DNA of 22,422 bases from an uncultured Acidobacteriota bacterium (GTDB taxonomy: Bacteria; Acidobacteriota; JAAYUB01): assembly GCA_937925645.1 (NCBI GenBank), contig CALAMB010000001.1, positions 1-22,422 on the forward strand, given 5' to 3'. The notes under the pieces were generated by a model. That model saw nothing but the letters and a program-made list of their open reading frames with translations. It ran no database searches and was not told the origin of the DNA. Positions within the stretch are counted from its first letter, which is position 1. Each line of letters starts with the position of its first letter. A program made the position numbers and the translations under genes. Shown here piece by piece: positions 8,801 through 15,501 of this stretch.

Positions 8801-9338
8801 GCTCGACGCCCGGCGGTTCGTGATACTCCAGGGTGCACGCGTCGCCCCGGGTGGGCCCGGTGGCGAACCGGCCGTGGGGTTTGTTGTTGCGGTGGGTGAA
8901 GGCGCCGAGCAGTGAGCTTTCGTCATCGTTGTAGAGGAACAGGCGGGCGCCGCGGGGCAGCCAGAACTCGTCGTAGACCAGGTTGATGGAATAGGCGCCG
9001 GGGCACACCAGGCGCAACCGCCAGAGGCGGCCGCCGTCGGCGAGAGGCGACCACGTGCCGGCGGTGTTCATGTCCAGGCGCCGCTCGATGGGGTAACCGA
9101 ACCGGAACGGCAGGCCCAGCGCCGCCTCCCGGGCGTCCTCCGCCAGCAGGGCGGGAACGTCCACCGGCGGGAACTCGATGGCATGAATCGCGGGCGGGGT
9201 GGATTTCTGAAAACTGTAGGGAAGTCCCCCTTCACTGACCTGGGCCGCAATCGGGCCGGCCAGGATCAGCAAGCCGGTCGCCACCAGCAGCACGCGGACT
9301 GACCGGATGGCGGCGGCGTTTGAGTCATGGACGATCAT
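5802..9338 (-). CDS. Secreted trypsin-fold serine protease (lysyl endopeptidase-like) with Ig, PKD, FN3 and repeat modules
   Basis: Large exported endopeptidase of 1178 residues. Order: signal peptide (about 1-33, ending GPIAAQ); N-terminal prodomain-like region; chymotrypsin-fold protease at about 205-440 with catalytic His262 (LTANHC), Asp305 (WDSDVALLRL) and Ser385 (GSSGSPLF), resembling Achromobacter lysyl endopeptidase; Ig-like domain at about 463-548; PKD domain at about 553-633 (VSWDFGDGS); two ~100-residue repeats (642-742, 751-853); fibronectin type III domain (869-956); two more repeats (966-1066, 1076-1174). Many paired cysteines lie in the protease part, fitting an extracellular enzyme. 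No membrane anchor, LPxTG or clear secretion tail is visible. The start ATG follows CCGGAG at 7 bases, and an extended -10 promoter lies upstream. Cleavage preference after Lys is family inference only. Confidence 0.9.
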   Translation of the reverse strand: MIVHDSNAAAIRSVRVLLVATGLLILAGPIAAQVSEGGLPYSFQKSTPPAIHAIEFPPVDVPALLAEDAREAALGLPFRFGYPIERRLDMNTAGTWSPLADGGRLWRLRLVCPGAYSINLVYDEFWLPRGARLFLYNDDESSLLGAFTHRNNKPHGRFATGPTRGDACTLEYHEPPGVERSGRITVARVIHGYRNVFDKLDKSFGDSGACNVNVNCPEGAAWEAQIRSVAMILTGGGWRLCSGALVNNVRNDFTPYFLTANHCLGGEETWVIMFNYQSSSCANVDGPTTDTVSGTTLLAHNWDSDVALLRLSENPPPEYNVFYAGWSAVDTAPPHTVCIHHPSGDIKKITFDNDPPVSATYGGTPANSHWKTVQYELGTTEPGSSGSPLFDDQQRIIGQLHGGTAACDGPEPNDQPDFYGKFALSWNNGASAAARLRDWLDPDGTGTTELDGINAIDGHPPAVDITAPANHSLLVGPVSVHAEATDDEGVVQVEFFVDDESIGIDPAAPYAADWDTTAWVDGAHVVRATATDTDGLRASDWIQVTLANYVLACAAEAAPAAGVAPLAVTFTAAVSGGEAPYKVSWDFGDGSDPVNAPAATHAYELAGTYHWVFSVQDAQGGQTHDEGDILVSLPPADPASQVIAAHVTRLPGWASQIVLTNTGDTPVEPRLYALAADGAHLATATIHELPGRARADLTPETLFPDVPAETDFWVLVVDAPQVEGVTVFGTSDGQSLVTMPLHHGGDTALVFPFVYISDIYYTGLTLVNPAQMPVTARLIAAAESGQELASADVVIPARGKYVRLLDGIFPDVEPGLIRFVAVSSERELVGFELFGSFVDEGLAGLPAVLMTPLADAPALRDDSPVTEPVSKPTGFQGWGISESAVQLRWNANPEAGIRYVVYRKNGMFTTEIGRTEATAFTATGLETGRTYTFLLKAVDGAGTFSAFSRQIRVAPLPPGHTDWPHRLFYGAVPDPERYYTGVTFSDTGRDPVTVHAFVHDANGLVLAEAAWPAEPGEQITRELPALFGQAEIPEGAYLRVGADAPLTGFSLYMTRPELAEPFLFDGAPACPWGSYGLIFPMVPDADGWTGNLRLTSLAGQDGQFTVSGYDRNGTLLGAHSALLPAGGQIFLILDELFPGAPSAAAWLRVNTDQPVIGQILFVTPDCNRLGGYAGIATE
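5817..7415 (-). repeat. Four diverged copies of a ~100-residue module in the protease C-terminus
   Basis: Copies at 7113-7415, 6780-7088, 6141-6443 and 5817-6113; an FN3 domain separates copies 2 and 3. Shared pattern: an aromatic entry strand (YYTGLTLVNP in copy 2, YYTGVTFSDTG in copy 3, WTGNLRLTSLAG in copy 4, WASQIVLTNTG in copy 1), then P-V-x-x-x-L/A strands, a turn like 'DANGLVLAEA', a 'P-x-x-G-x-x' strand leading to L-F-P-x-V/A, then a Leu/Phe-R-V strand and a final G-F-x-L-F/Y strand. Copies are recognisable at protein level but not at DNA level, so the duplications are old. Confidence 0.65.
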
Positions 9339-9388
9339 GAGACGGCTCCGGCAAATCGGGATCGGCGCGAGAGTGCGGGGCGAGGGGC

Positions 9389-9397
9389 ATTATAGCA
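9389..9397 (-). promoter_or_regulatory. Extended -10 promoter of the protease gene
   Basis: Minus-strand TGC followed by a perfect TATAAT (9389-9394). No convincing -35 box at 16-18 bases, which is common for TGn-extended promoters. Start of transcription would be near 9382, giving a leader of about 44 bases to the protease ATG. Confidence 0.5.
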
Positions 9398-9456
9398 CGG
9401 CGGGAACTGCCGGGCGGCGTGAACGACACCCCGCGGCCGCCGTCCGGGAGGCCGTG

Positions 9457-11310
9457 TCAGCGGCGCGGAGGGGGTTTGACGCCGTCCGGCGCGTCCTTCT
9501 CGGGAGGCGGGAAGGGGATGTGGACAATACCCGTGACCGGGACGGCGGCGCCGTCCGGCCCGCGGGTGGGCTCGAAGCGCCAATGGCTGGCTGCCTCGGC
9601 ATACAGTAGCGCCACGTTGCGCGGGCATGATGACGGCTTCGGCGTGGCCCGAACGACAACACCCGTCTCGTTCACCAGCAGTTCGATGGGAATGAGACAA
9701 CTGGTCTTGACGAATCGGACGGCGGCCCGGATACGCTGCCGGATCATGGGCGGCGGCGTGTATTCGCGCAACCGGGCCCGCAATTCCGGTTCGCTGAGGC
9801 GCAGGGGTTCTCGCCGGGCGGGAGCTTCCGCCGTCGGCGAAGCGGTTCCGGCCGCGGCCGCGGCGGGCGGCGGCGTGTCCGTTTGGGTGGCGCCGCCGGA
9901 TGGAGCGGCCGCGGGAGACGGGGGGCGCGCGGACGCTTCCGGTGTGCCGACGGCCGCGGTTGCCACGGGGCGAGGCGGCGCGGATACCGCGGTGGCGGCC
10001 GGCGGCGGTGGCGAAGTGGCGTCGGCGGCGGCGGGAGTCGCCGACGACGCAGTCAGCGGTCCGGCCACGGGCGGCGCGGTGACGGGTGCGGCGGCGGATG
10101 CGGCGGGCCGTTCGGTGTCAATGGGAGCGGGCCTGGACATCCAATAACCGATGAAAGCCGCGACGGCCAGCAGCATGGCCACGGCGACACCAGCCCCAAG
10201 GGGAACCCAGGAACGACGAATTGGAGCCGGACGTGGCGGCTCGATGGCCGCCGTGACGGAAGCTCCCGTGTCGGCGGCCACGCTGAGCGCCCGGATGGGG
10301 GCAGGGATCGCTAAGGTGGGATCTGTGTCGGCGGCGGAGACAACGGACCGTCCCTGCAACAGCGCCCGGAATTCGGCGACGGATCGGGGGCGGGCAGCCG
10401 GTTCGGTGGCCAGCGCCTGAAGGATGGCCCGGCAGAAATGGGACGATAGGCCGGGCTGGATCTTGTCCGGCGGCTCCAGCGTGTCGCCTTTTTCCCGCTC
10501 CAGGGCGTCGGGTGGCGCTTGGCGGGTGACCATGTAGTAGAGCGTGGCCGCGCAGGCGTAGATGTCCGTCCACGGCCCCTGCTCGCCTCGCCGGTGGTAC
10601 TGTTCGTACGGGGCGAAACCGGGCGTCAGGATGACCGACAGGCTCCGGCTCTTCTCGCCCATGGCGAGGCGGGCGGCGCCGAAATCCAGCAGGATCGGCT
10701 GTCGGGCGGAGGTCAGATAAATGTTCTGGGGTTTGATGTCCCGGTGCAGGAACCCCTGGCTGTGGACGACGCCGACCCCGTCGAGGATGGGCAGCATGAC
10801 GTCCAGCGCCTGCTGCTCGGTCAGCGGTCCATCCAACCGTTCGAGGAATTCGGCCAGCGAAATCCCCTCGATGTAATCCATGATCAGGTAGGCGGTGGCG
10901 TTTGCCTGGAAGAACGCGCGCACCCGGACCACCCGCGGGTGGTTGAATTTGGCCAGGGTGCGGGCTTCCTTGAGGAACTGCTCCAGGCCGTAGGTGAAAC
11001 TCTCCGTGTCGTCCTGGCTGTGCAGGACCACCGTCCGGTGGTCATCGTCGCGGCCGGCCATGTCGCGGGGCAGATACTCTTTGATGGCGACACGCGTCTC
11101 GAGACTGAGATCGTACCCGAGGTAGGTGATGCCGAAACCGCCGGGACGGCCCAGGACGCGGCCGATGACGTAGTTGTCATTCAGCAGGGAACGCGGCGGC
11201 AGAGCGATGGGACTGAGACGGGATCGTTCGTCGTAACCGCACGCGGGGCAGATCGCCGACGCGCCCTTGTCCTGAAAACAGCCGGGGCAGAAAGTCTCGA
11301 TCGTGCCCAT
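9457..11310 (-). CDS. Transmembrane Ser/Thr protein kinase with zinc-ribbon N-terminus and TonB-like C-terminal domain
   Basis: 617 residues. A CPGC...CPAC zinc-ribbon pair (Cys8, 11, 21, 24) precedes a Hanks-type kinase at about 47-320: Gly-rich loop GRPGGFGITYLG, VAIKEYL with Lys77, Glu115 in helix C, FLHRDIKPQN with catalytic Asp191, LLDFG with Asp209, and GFAPYEQY as the activation-segment end. A single membrane helix lies at about 371-391, then a Pro/Ala/Thr-rich linker (about 394-500), then a TonB C-terminal-like domain at about 508-601 (ELLVNETGVVVRATPKPSS, SHWRFEPTRGPDG, GIVHIPF). The kinase should be cytoplasmic and the tail periplasmic. I start at 11310 because its ATG follows GAGGAG; the frame is open to 11469, but a likely promoter sits right there. 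It lies 118 bases before the protease gene on the same strand. Confidence 0.9.
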   Translation of the reverse strand: MGTIETFCPGCFQDKGASAICPACGYDERSRLSPIALPPRSLLNDNYVIGRVLGRPGGFGITYLGYDLSLETRVAIKEYLPRDMAGRDDDHRTVVLHSQDDTESFTYGLEQFLKEARTLAKFNHPRVVRVRAFFQANATAYLIMDYIEGISLAEFLERLDGPLTEQQALDVMLPILDGVGVVHSQGFLHRDIKPQNIYLTSARQPILLDFGAARLAMGEKSRSLSVILTPGFAPYEQYHRRGEQGPWTDIYACAATLYYMVTRQAPPDALEREKGDTLEPPDKIQPGLSSHFCRAILQALATEPAARPRSVAEFRALLQGRSVVSAADTDPTLAIPAPIRALSVAADTGASVTAAIEPPRPAPIRRSWVPLGAGVAVAMLLAVAAFIGYWMSRPAPIDTERPAASAAAPVTAPPVAGPLTASSATPAAADATSPPPPAATAVSAPPRPVATAAVGTPEASARPPSPAAAPSGGATQTDTPPPAAAAAGTASPTAEAPARREPLRLSEPELRARLREYTPPPMIRQRIRAAVRFVKTSCLIPIELLVNETGVVVRATPKPSSCPRNVALLYAEAASHWRFEPTRGPDGAAVPVTGIVHIPFPPPEKDAPDGVKPPPRR

Positions 11311-11467
11311 GAAACTCTCCTCGGGACGGCCGCACCGGTTCAGTCGGTCATGGTGCCGTGCGGTGCTGATGCGCGGGCGGCGCCAGCCGGCAAATCTCAT
11401 CCGGCCGCACGCCAGTCCCGGATTGATCGCATCACAGGAAGGCGGCGCCGGATTCAGGCAGGTCATC

Positions 11468-11476
11468 ATTTTAGCA
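11468..11476 (-). promoter_or_regulatory. Extended -10 promoter of the kinase gene
   Basis: Minus-strand TGC followed by TAAAAT (11468-11473), five of six matches to the -10 consensus, without a good -35. The leader to the kinase ATG would be about 150 bases. Confidence 0.4.
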
Positions 11477-11578
11477 CAGGGCCGGCGATCCGCATAGGCG
11501 CAACCCGGCCAGCCGTTCTGTAGCCGGCGGCTGGCGTGATGGATTACAATACATCACCGAGGCCCCTTTGATCCAAAT

Positions 11579-11592
11579 TTGACTTAAGTCAA
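11579..11592 (+). promoter_or_regulatory. CRP/FNR-family operator upstream of hcp
   Basis: TTGACTTAAGTCAA is a perfect 14-base palindrome with half-sites TTGAC/GTCAA, close to the FNR/DNR consensus TTGAT-N4-ATCAA. Its centre (11585.5) lies 29.5 bases before the weak -10-like TAAGCT (11615-11620), exactly the distance of a class II activator site at -41.5. Genes for hybrid cluster protein are commonly controlled by FNR, HcpR or DNR-type regulators, so the location fits. Which family member binds is not known. Confidence 0.65.
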
Positions 11593-11660
11593 TGTCGATG
11601 TTCGACGGACGGGCTAAGCTGAGTCCGTGAAATTAGAAATTTCAATGCGGAGGCGAAAAT

Positions 11661-13325
11661 ATGAGCATGTTTTGTTATCAGTGTGAACAGACCGCCCAGG
11701 GCACCGGTTGCACCAAGGCCGGCGTGTGCGGCAAGGATGCGGAGACCGCCACCCTGCAGGACCTGCTGCTGTATTTTACCGAAGGTCTGGCCATGTACGC
11801 CCACCGGCTGCGGCAGCTCGGGGTGCGCGACCGGCAGTATGACCTGGCGGTCATCGAGACGCTGTTCACCACAGTGACCAACGTCAATTTCGACCCGGCC
11901 CGGTTGGAGTCCATGATCCGGAAAGTCGCCGGATTGCGGGACGTCGCCCGGGGCGCGTATGCGGCGGCCTGCAAGCAGGCCGGTCAGACTCCCGAGACTC
12001 TGGGCGAACCGGCCCACCTGGTTCCCGCCGCCAGCCGCGGCGACATGCTTCAGCAGGGGGAGCAGATCGGCATCCAGCGCCGGTTGAGCGCCCGCAGCCA
12101 GGACCTGGTGGGGCTGGAAGAGCTCATCACCTACGGGCTGAAAGGCATGGCGGCTTACGCCGATCATGCCCTGATCCTGGGCCAGGAAGATGAGGCCGTG
12201 TATGCCTTCTTTCACGAGGCGCTCGACACGCTGGCCCGGCCGGACCTGAAGACCGATGAGCTGTTGGCGCTCGCGCTGCGGGTCGGTGAGGTCAACATCC
12301 GGGTCATGGAGCTGCTGGACGCCGCCAACACCGGCGCGTACGGTCATCCCGAACCCACCCGGGTGCGCATCCACCCGCTCAAGGGCAAGGCCATCCTGGT
12401 GTCCGGACATGACCTCAAGGATCTGGACGCCCTGCTGCAGCAGACCGCGGGGACGGGGATTCGCGTGTACACCCATGGCGAGATGCTGCCGGCCCTGGCC
12501 TATCCTGGTTTGAAAAAGTACCCCCACCTGGCCGGCAATTACGGCGGCGCCTGGCAGGACCAGCGGCAGGAGTTCGACGCCTTTCCGGGCGCCATTCTGA
12601 TGACCACCAACTGCATCCAGAAACCGAAGGAATCCTACTTCAACCGGATTTTCACCACGGGTCTGGTGGCGTGGCCGGGGGTGACCCACATCGCCGACCG
12701 GAACTTCGCGCCGGTGATCGCGGCGGCCCAGGCGGCGCCCGGTTTTGATGCGGATGGCCCCGAAGACACCATCTGGGTGGGTTTCGGCCACAACGCCGTG
12801 CTCGGCGTGGCGGACAAAGTCATCGACGCGGTCCAGAAAGGCGCCATTCGGCACTTCTTCCTTGTCGGCGGCTGCGACGGCGCCAAGTCCGGACGGAACT
12901 ACTACACCCAGTTCGCTCAGGCGGTGCCCAAGGATTGCATGATCCTGACCCTCGCCTGCGGCAAGTACCGCTTCAACAAGCTTGAGTTCGGCGACATCGG
13001 CGGCATCCCGCGCCTGCTCGACGTGGGCCAGTGCAACGACGCCTTCTCCGCGATCAAGATCGCCGGCGCGCTGGCGGCAGCCTTCAAGACCGACGTGAAC
13101 GGCCTGCCGTTGTCGCTGATTCTGTCCTGGTACGAGCAGAAGGCCGTGGTGATTCTGCTGTCGCTGCTGTACCTGGGCATCCGCAACATCCGCCTGGGGC
13201 CGAGTCTGCCCGCCTTCGTGACGCCGGCCGTTCTCCAGGTGCTGGTGGACAAATTCGCCATCCGCCCCATCGGGACGGCGGAAGAAGACCTGGCCGCGAT
13301 TCTGGGCACGGCGCCCTCGGCCTAG
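11661..13325 (+). CDS. hcp: Hybrid cluster protein (hydroxylamine reductase / protein S-nitrosylase), class I
   Basis: Cytoplasmic Fe-S/O enzyme of anaerobes and facultative anaerobes that reduces NO or hydroxylamine and protects from nitrosative stress. The 554 residues are full length. The N-terminal cluster cysteines are Cys5, 8, 17 and 23 (C-x2-C-x8-C-x5-C), the close spacing of the class I (Desulfovibrio/clostridial) form. All hybrid-cluster ligands align: His250 (VSGHDL), Glu274 (THGEML), Cys318 (TTNCIQ), Cys405 (GGCDGAK), Cys433 (LACGKYRFNK), Cys458 (GQCNDA) and Glu492 (SWYEQKA). The start ATG follows GGAGG at 7 bases. No hcr reductase gene is adjacent, so the electron donor is elsewhere. 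Monocistronic: a CRP/FNR-type site lies upstream and a strong terminator downstream. Confidence 0.97.
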   Translation: MSMFCYQCEQTAQGTGCTKAGVCGKDAETATLQDLLLYFTEGLAMYAHRLRQLGVRDRQYDLAVIETLFTTVTNVNFDPARLESMIRKVAGLRDVARGAYAAACKQAGQTPETLGEPAHLVPAASRGDMLQQGEQIGIQRRLSARSQDLVGLEELITYGLKGMAAYADHALILGQEDEAVYAFFHEALDTLARPDLKTDELLALALRVGEVNIRVMELLDAANTGAYGHPEPTRVRIHPLKGKAILVSGHDLKDLDALLQQTAGTGIRVYTHGEMLPALAYPGLKKYPHLAGNYGGAWQDQRQEFDAFPGAILMTTNCIQKPKESYFNRIFTTGLVAWPGVTHIADRNFAPVIAAAQAAPGFDADGPEDTIWVGFGHNAVLGVADKVIDAVQKGAIRHFFLVGGCDGAKSGRNYYTQFAQAVPKDCMILTLACGKYRFNKLEFGDIGGIPRLLDVGQCNDAFSAIKIAGALAAAFKTDVNGLPLSLILSWYEQKAVVILLSLLYLGIRNIRLGPSLPAFVTPAVLQVLVDKFAIRPIGTAEEDLAAILGTAPSA

Positions 13326-13386
13326 TTATCAGACGCGGCGACAACCGGTCCCGTCCCACTCGGGCGGGAGCGGGTGGCCGGATCCT

Positions 13387-13417
13387 ACCGCCGGGGCCGT
13401 CCCCGGCGGTTTTTCTT
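13387..13417 (+). terminator. Rho-independent terminator of hcp
   Basis: Perfect stem ACCGCCGGGG / CCCCGGCGGT with a 4-base CCGT loop, running into TTTTTCTT. It begins about 60 bases after the hcp stop and precedes the gatE promoter region. Confidence 0.9.
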
Positions 13418-13425
13418 GAAAATGA

Positions 13426-13456
13426 TTGCCTCGCTCCCCCATGATCGCTATCATGG
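13426..13456 (+). promoter_or_regulatory. Promoter and palindrome upstream of gatE
   Basis: TTGCCT (13426-13431, four of six matches) and TATCAT (13449-13454, five of six) lie about 17 bases apart. The -10 box lies inside an inverted repeat CCATGAT-CGCT-ATCATGG (13439-13456), which could be an operator or a coincidence. The predicted leader to the gatE ATG is about 55-60 bases. Confidence 0.4.
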
Positions 13457-13518
13457 CGGGGTGTGCACGGCTCGGCCTGCCCCATGCGTTTCCGGATTCC
13501 AACCAGGGAGATACGGTC

Positions 13519-15501
13519 ATGAGCATGACCCCCGCTGATCCGCCTTCCGCCGTACCCGATCTCCAGGCGCTCCTCGATTTCGAATTCAAGCCGTTCGCCG
13601 AAATGACCGACGCGGACTACCACCGCATCGGGTTCCGGTCCGGTCTCGAAATCCACCAGCAGCTTCTAACGGACAAGAAACTGTTCTGCCGCTGCCCGGC
13701 CGGTAAATACAGCGACCACTACCACGCCGAAGTCCTTCGGCACATGCGTCCGACGCTGTCCGAACTGGGCGAGTACGACGGCACCGCCCTGATGGAGTTC
13801 AAGACCCACAAGGAAATCATCTACCGGATCAACCGCAACACGGTATGCACCTACGAGATCGACGACACGCCGCCGTTCGAGCTCAACGAGGAGGCGCTTG
13901 AAATCGCTTTGGGCATTGCCATGCTATACCAGTGCTCCATGGTGGACGAGATCCACATCGCCCGGAAACAGTATCTCGACGGCAGCATCCCCACCGGGTT
14001 CCAGCGGACGACCATCGTCGGCGTCAACGGCCGGATCCCGTTCCAGGACCGGGAGGTGCGGATCGTCCAGCTCGGGCTCGAGGAAGATGCCTGCCGGGAA
14101 GTGAGTGACGTCGGCCACCGGCGGGTGTATCTGACCGATCGACTGGGCATGCCCCTCATCGAAACGGTGACCGGGCCGGACATGCACACGCCCCACGAGG
14201 TGGCCCAGGTGGGCGAGATCTGCCGCCGGCTGGTGCGCAGCACCGGCTGGGTGCGCACGGGAATCGGCGCCGCCCGGCAGGATGTGAACGTCAGCGTCAC
14301 CGGCGGCACGCGGATCGAGATCAAGGGGGTGCCGCGCATCCCCAACATCCCGCTGCTGACCTACCACGAAGCGATGCGCCAGTGGAACCTGCTCCGGCTG
14401 CGGGCCGAGCTGCAGCGCCGTGGCGTGACCACGGCCGCTTTCACGACCCGGACGACGGAGGTGACTCGCATCCTCCGCAAGACCCGGTTCCAGCCCGTCC
14501 GGACGGCCATCGCCGAGGGCCAGGTGGTGTACGGCGTGAACCTGGTGGGCTTCCGCGACCTGTTGCGCTGGCCCACCCAGACCGACACCGCGTTCTCCCG
14601 GGAGATCTCCGACCGCGTGCGGGTGATCGCGTGCCTCACCACGCTGCCCAACATCGTGCACTCAGACTCCCAGAGCGAGACGCTGGCGGCCGCCGACTGG
14701 CACGAGATCAAGAAAGCCACCGGCGCCGGTGACGGCGACGCCGTCGTCGTGGTGTGGGGACCGCCGACGGACGCCGAGACGGGCGCCCGGGAGATCGTCA
14801 TCCGGGCGCGCGAGGCCACGGTGGGGATCCCGTCGGAAACCCGGCAGGCGCTCCGGGACGGGACCAACGGGTTCGAGCGGATCCTGCCCGGCCCCGACCG
14901 CATGTACCCGGACACCGACCTGCCCCCCAAGCGCATCGCCGCCGACCGGTTGGAGCGGATCCGCCGAACTCTGCCGGCCTACTACTGGACGCGCGAGGCG
15001 TGGTGCCGGACATCGGGCGTGCCCGAGGACCTGGTGCGGCCCCTGGCCATCTCGCCCCACTGGGAGCTCTTCGAGAAGGTCGTCAAGGAGTGGGGGTTGC
15101 CGCCGGCTCTGGCGGCCGTGGCCCTGGTCCAGCTGCCCAAACGGCTCAGGCGGAAGCACCTCTCAACGGCGCGACTGACATCCGCCGATTTCGAGGGGAT
15201 CCTGGCCGCGCACCGCAGCGGCCGGCTGGCCCGCGAGGGGATTCTGCCCGCCCTTGTCCGAGCGGCCGAAACCGGACAATTCATGCCTGAGCAGCTGCCG
15301 CCACCGCTGCCGGCGGACGGCGTGGAGGCGGCGGTCGCCCGCGGCCTGGCCCGGGTGAGGGAACTGGACGTGCCCGGGCCGGAACAGCGTTTCCGGACCG
15401 CCATGGGCCTGACCATGCGAGAGCTGGACGGGCGGGCGCCGGGCGCCGGGGTGGCCAGGCGCATCTCGGCCCGGCTGCAGGAGGACACCCATGAGCGCTG
15501 A
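13519..15501 (+). CDS. gatE: Glu-tRNA(Gln) amidotransferase subunit E (archaeal-type GatE)
   Basis: Kinase/transamidase subunit of GatDE, which converts Glu-tRNA(Gln) to Gln-tRNA(Gln) for protein synthesis. 660 residues. The GatB-like cradle starts at about residue 34 (GFRSGLEIHQQLLTDKKLFC, then CRCP), with GSIPTGFQRT (155-163), YLTDRLGMPLIETVTGPDM (204-222) and IEIKGVPRIPNIP (266-278). A GAD-like insertion lies at about 390-480, containing the GatE hallmark MYPDTDLPP (462-470). The YqeY-like tail (about 520-660) ends MGLTMRELDGRAPG. The GAD insertion and the MYPxTDxPP motif separate it from bacterial GatB. About 30 extra residues precede the usual archaeal start. The ATG at 13519 follows AGGGAG at 8 bases; the frame is open to 13426, but that part overlaps the promoter. 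The gatD start codon lies inside its last codons. Confidence 0.96.
   Translation: MSMTPADPPSAVPDLQALLDFEFKPFAEMTDADYHRIGFRSGLEIHQQLLTDKKLFCRCPAGKYSDHYHAEVLRHMRPTLSELGEYDGTALMEFKTHKEIIYRINRNTVCTYEIDDTPPFELNEEALEIALGIAMLYQCSMVDEIHIARKQYLDGSIPTGFQRTTIVGVNGRIPFQDREVRIVQLGLEEDACREVSDVGHRRVYLTDRLGMPLIETVTGPDMHTPHEVAQVGEICRRLVRSTGWVRTGIGAARQDVNVSVTGGTRIEIKGVPRIPNIPLLTYHEAMRQWNLLRLRAELQRRGVTTAAFTTRTTEVTRILRKTRFQPVRTAIAEGQVVYGVNLVGFRDLLRWPTQTDTAFSREISDRVRVIACLTTLPNIVHSDSQSETLAAADWHEIKKATGAGDGDAVVVVWGPPTDAETGAREIVIRAREATVGIPSETRQALRDGTNGFERILPGPDRMYPDTDLPPKRIAADRLERIRRTLPAYYWTREAWCRTSGVPEDLVRPLAISPHWELFEKVVKEWGLPPALAAVALVQLPKRLRRKHLSTARLTSADFEGILAAHRSGRLAREGILPALVRAAETGQFMPEQLPPPLPADGVEAAVARGLARVRELDVPGPEQRFRTAMGLTMRELDGRAPGAGVARRISARLQEDTHER

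Larger units (their letters stand above)
11311..11660. other. Divergent control region between the kinase gene and hcp
   Basis: This 350-base gap separates the minus-strand kinase from plus-strand hcp. It holds a TGC-extended -10 for the kinase, a perfect 14-base palindrome upstream of hcp, and two small inverted repeats in the hcp leader: ACGGAC/GTCCGT at 11605-11610 and 11623-11628, and GAAATT/AATTTC at 11629-11643. I see no gene here. Confidence 0.7.

Noticed and set aside
13519..15501. Reading gatE as bacterial GatB
   Set aside because: Length of 660 residues, the inserted GAD-like domain with MYPDTDLPP, and the adjacent GatD partner identify GatE; GatB is about 480 residues and pairs with GatA and GatC.
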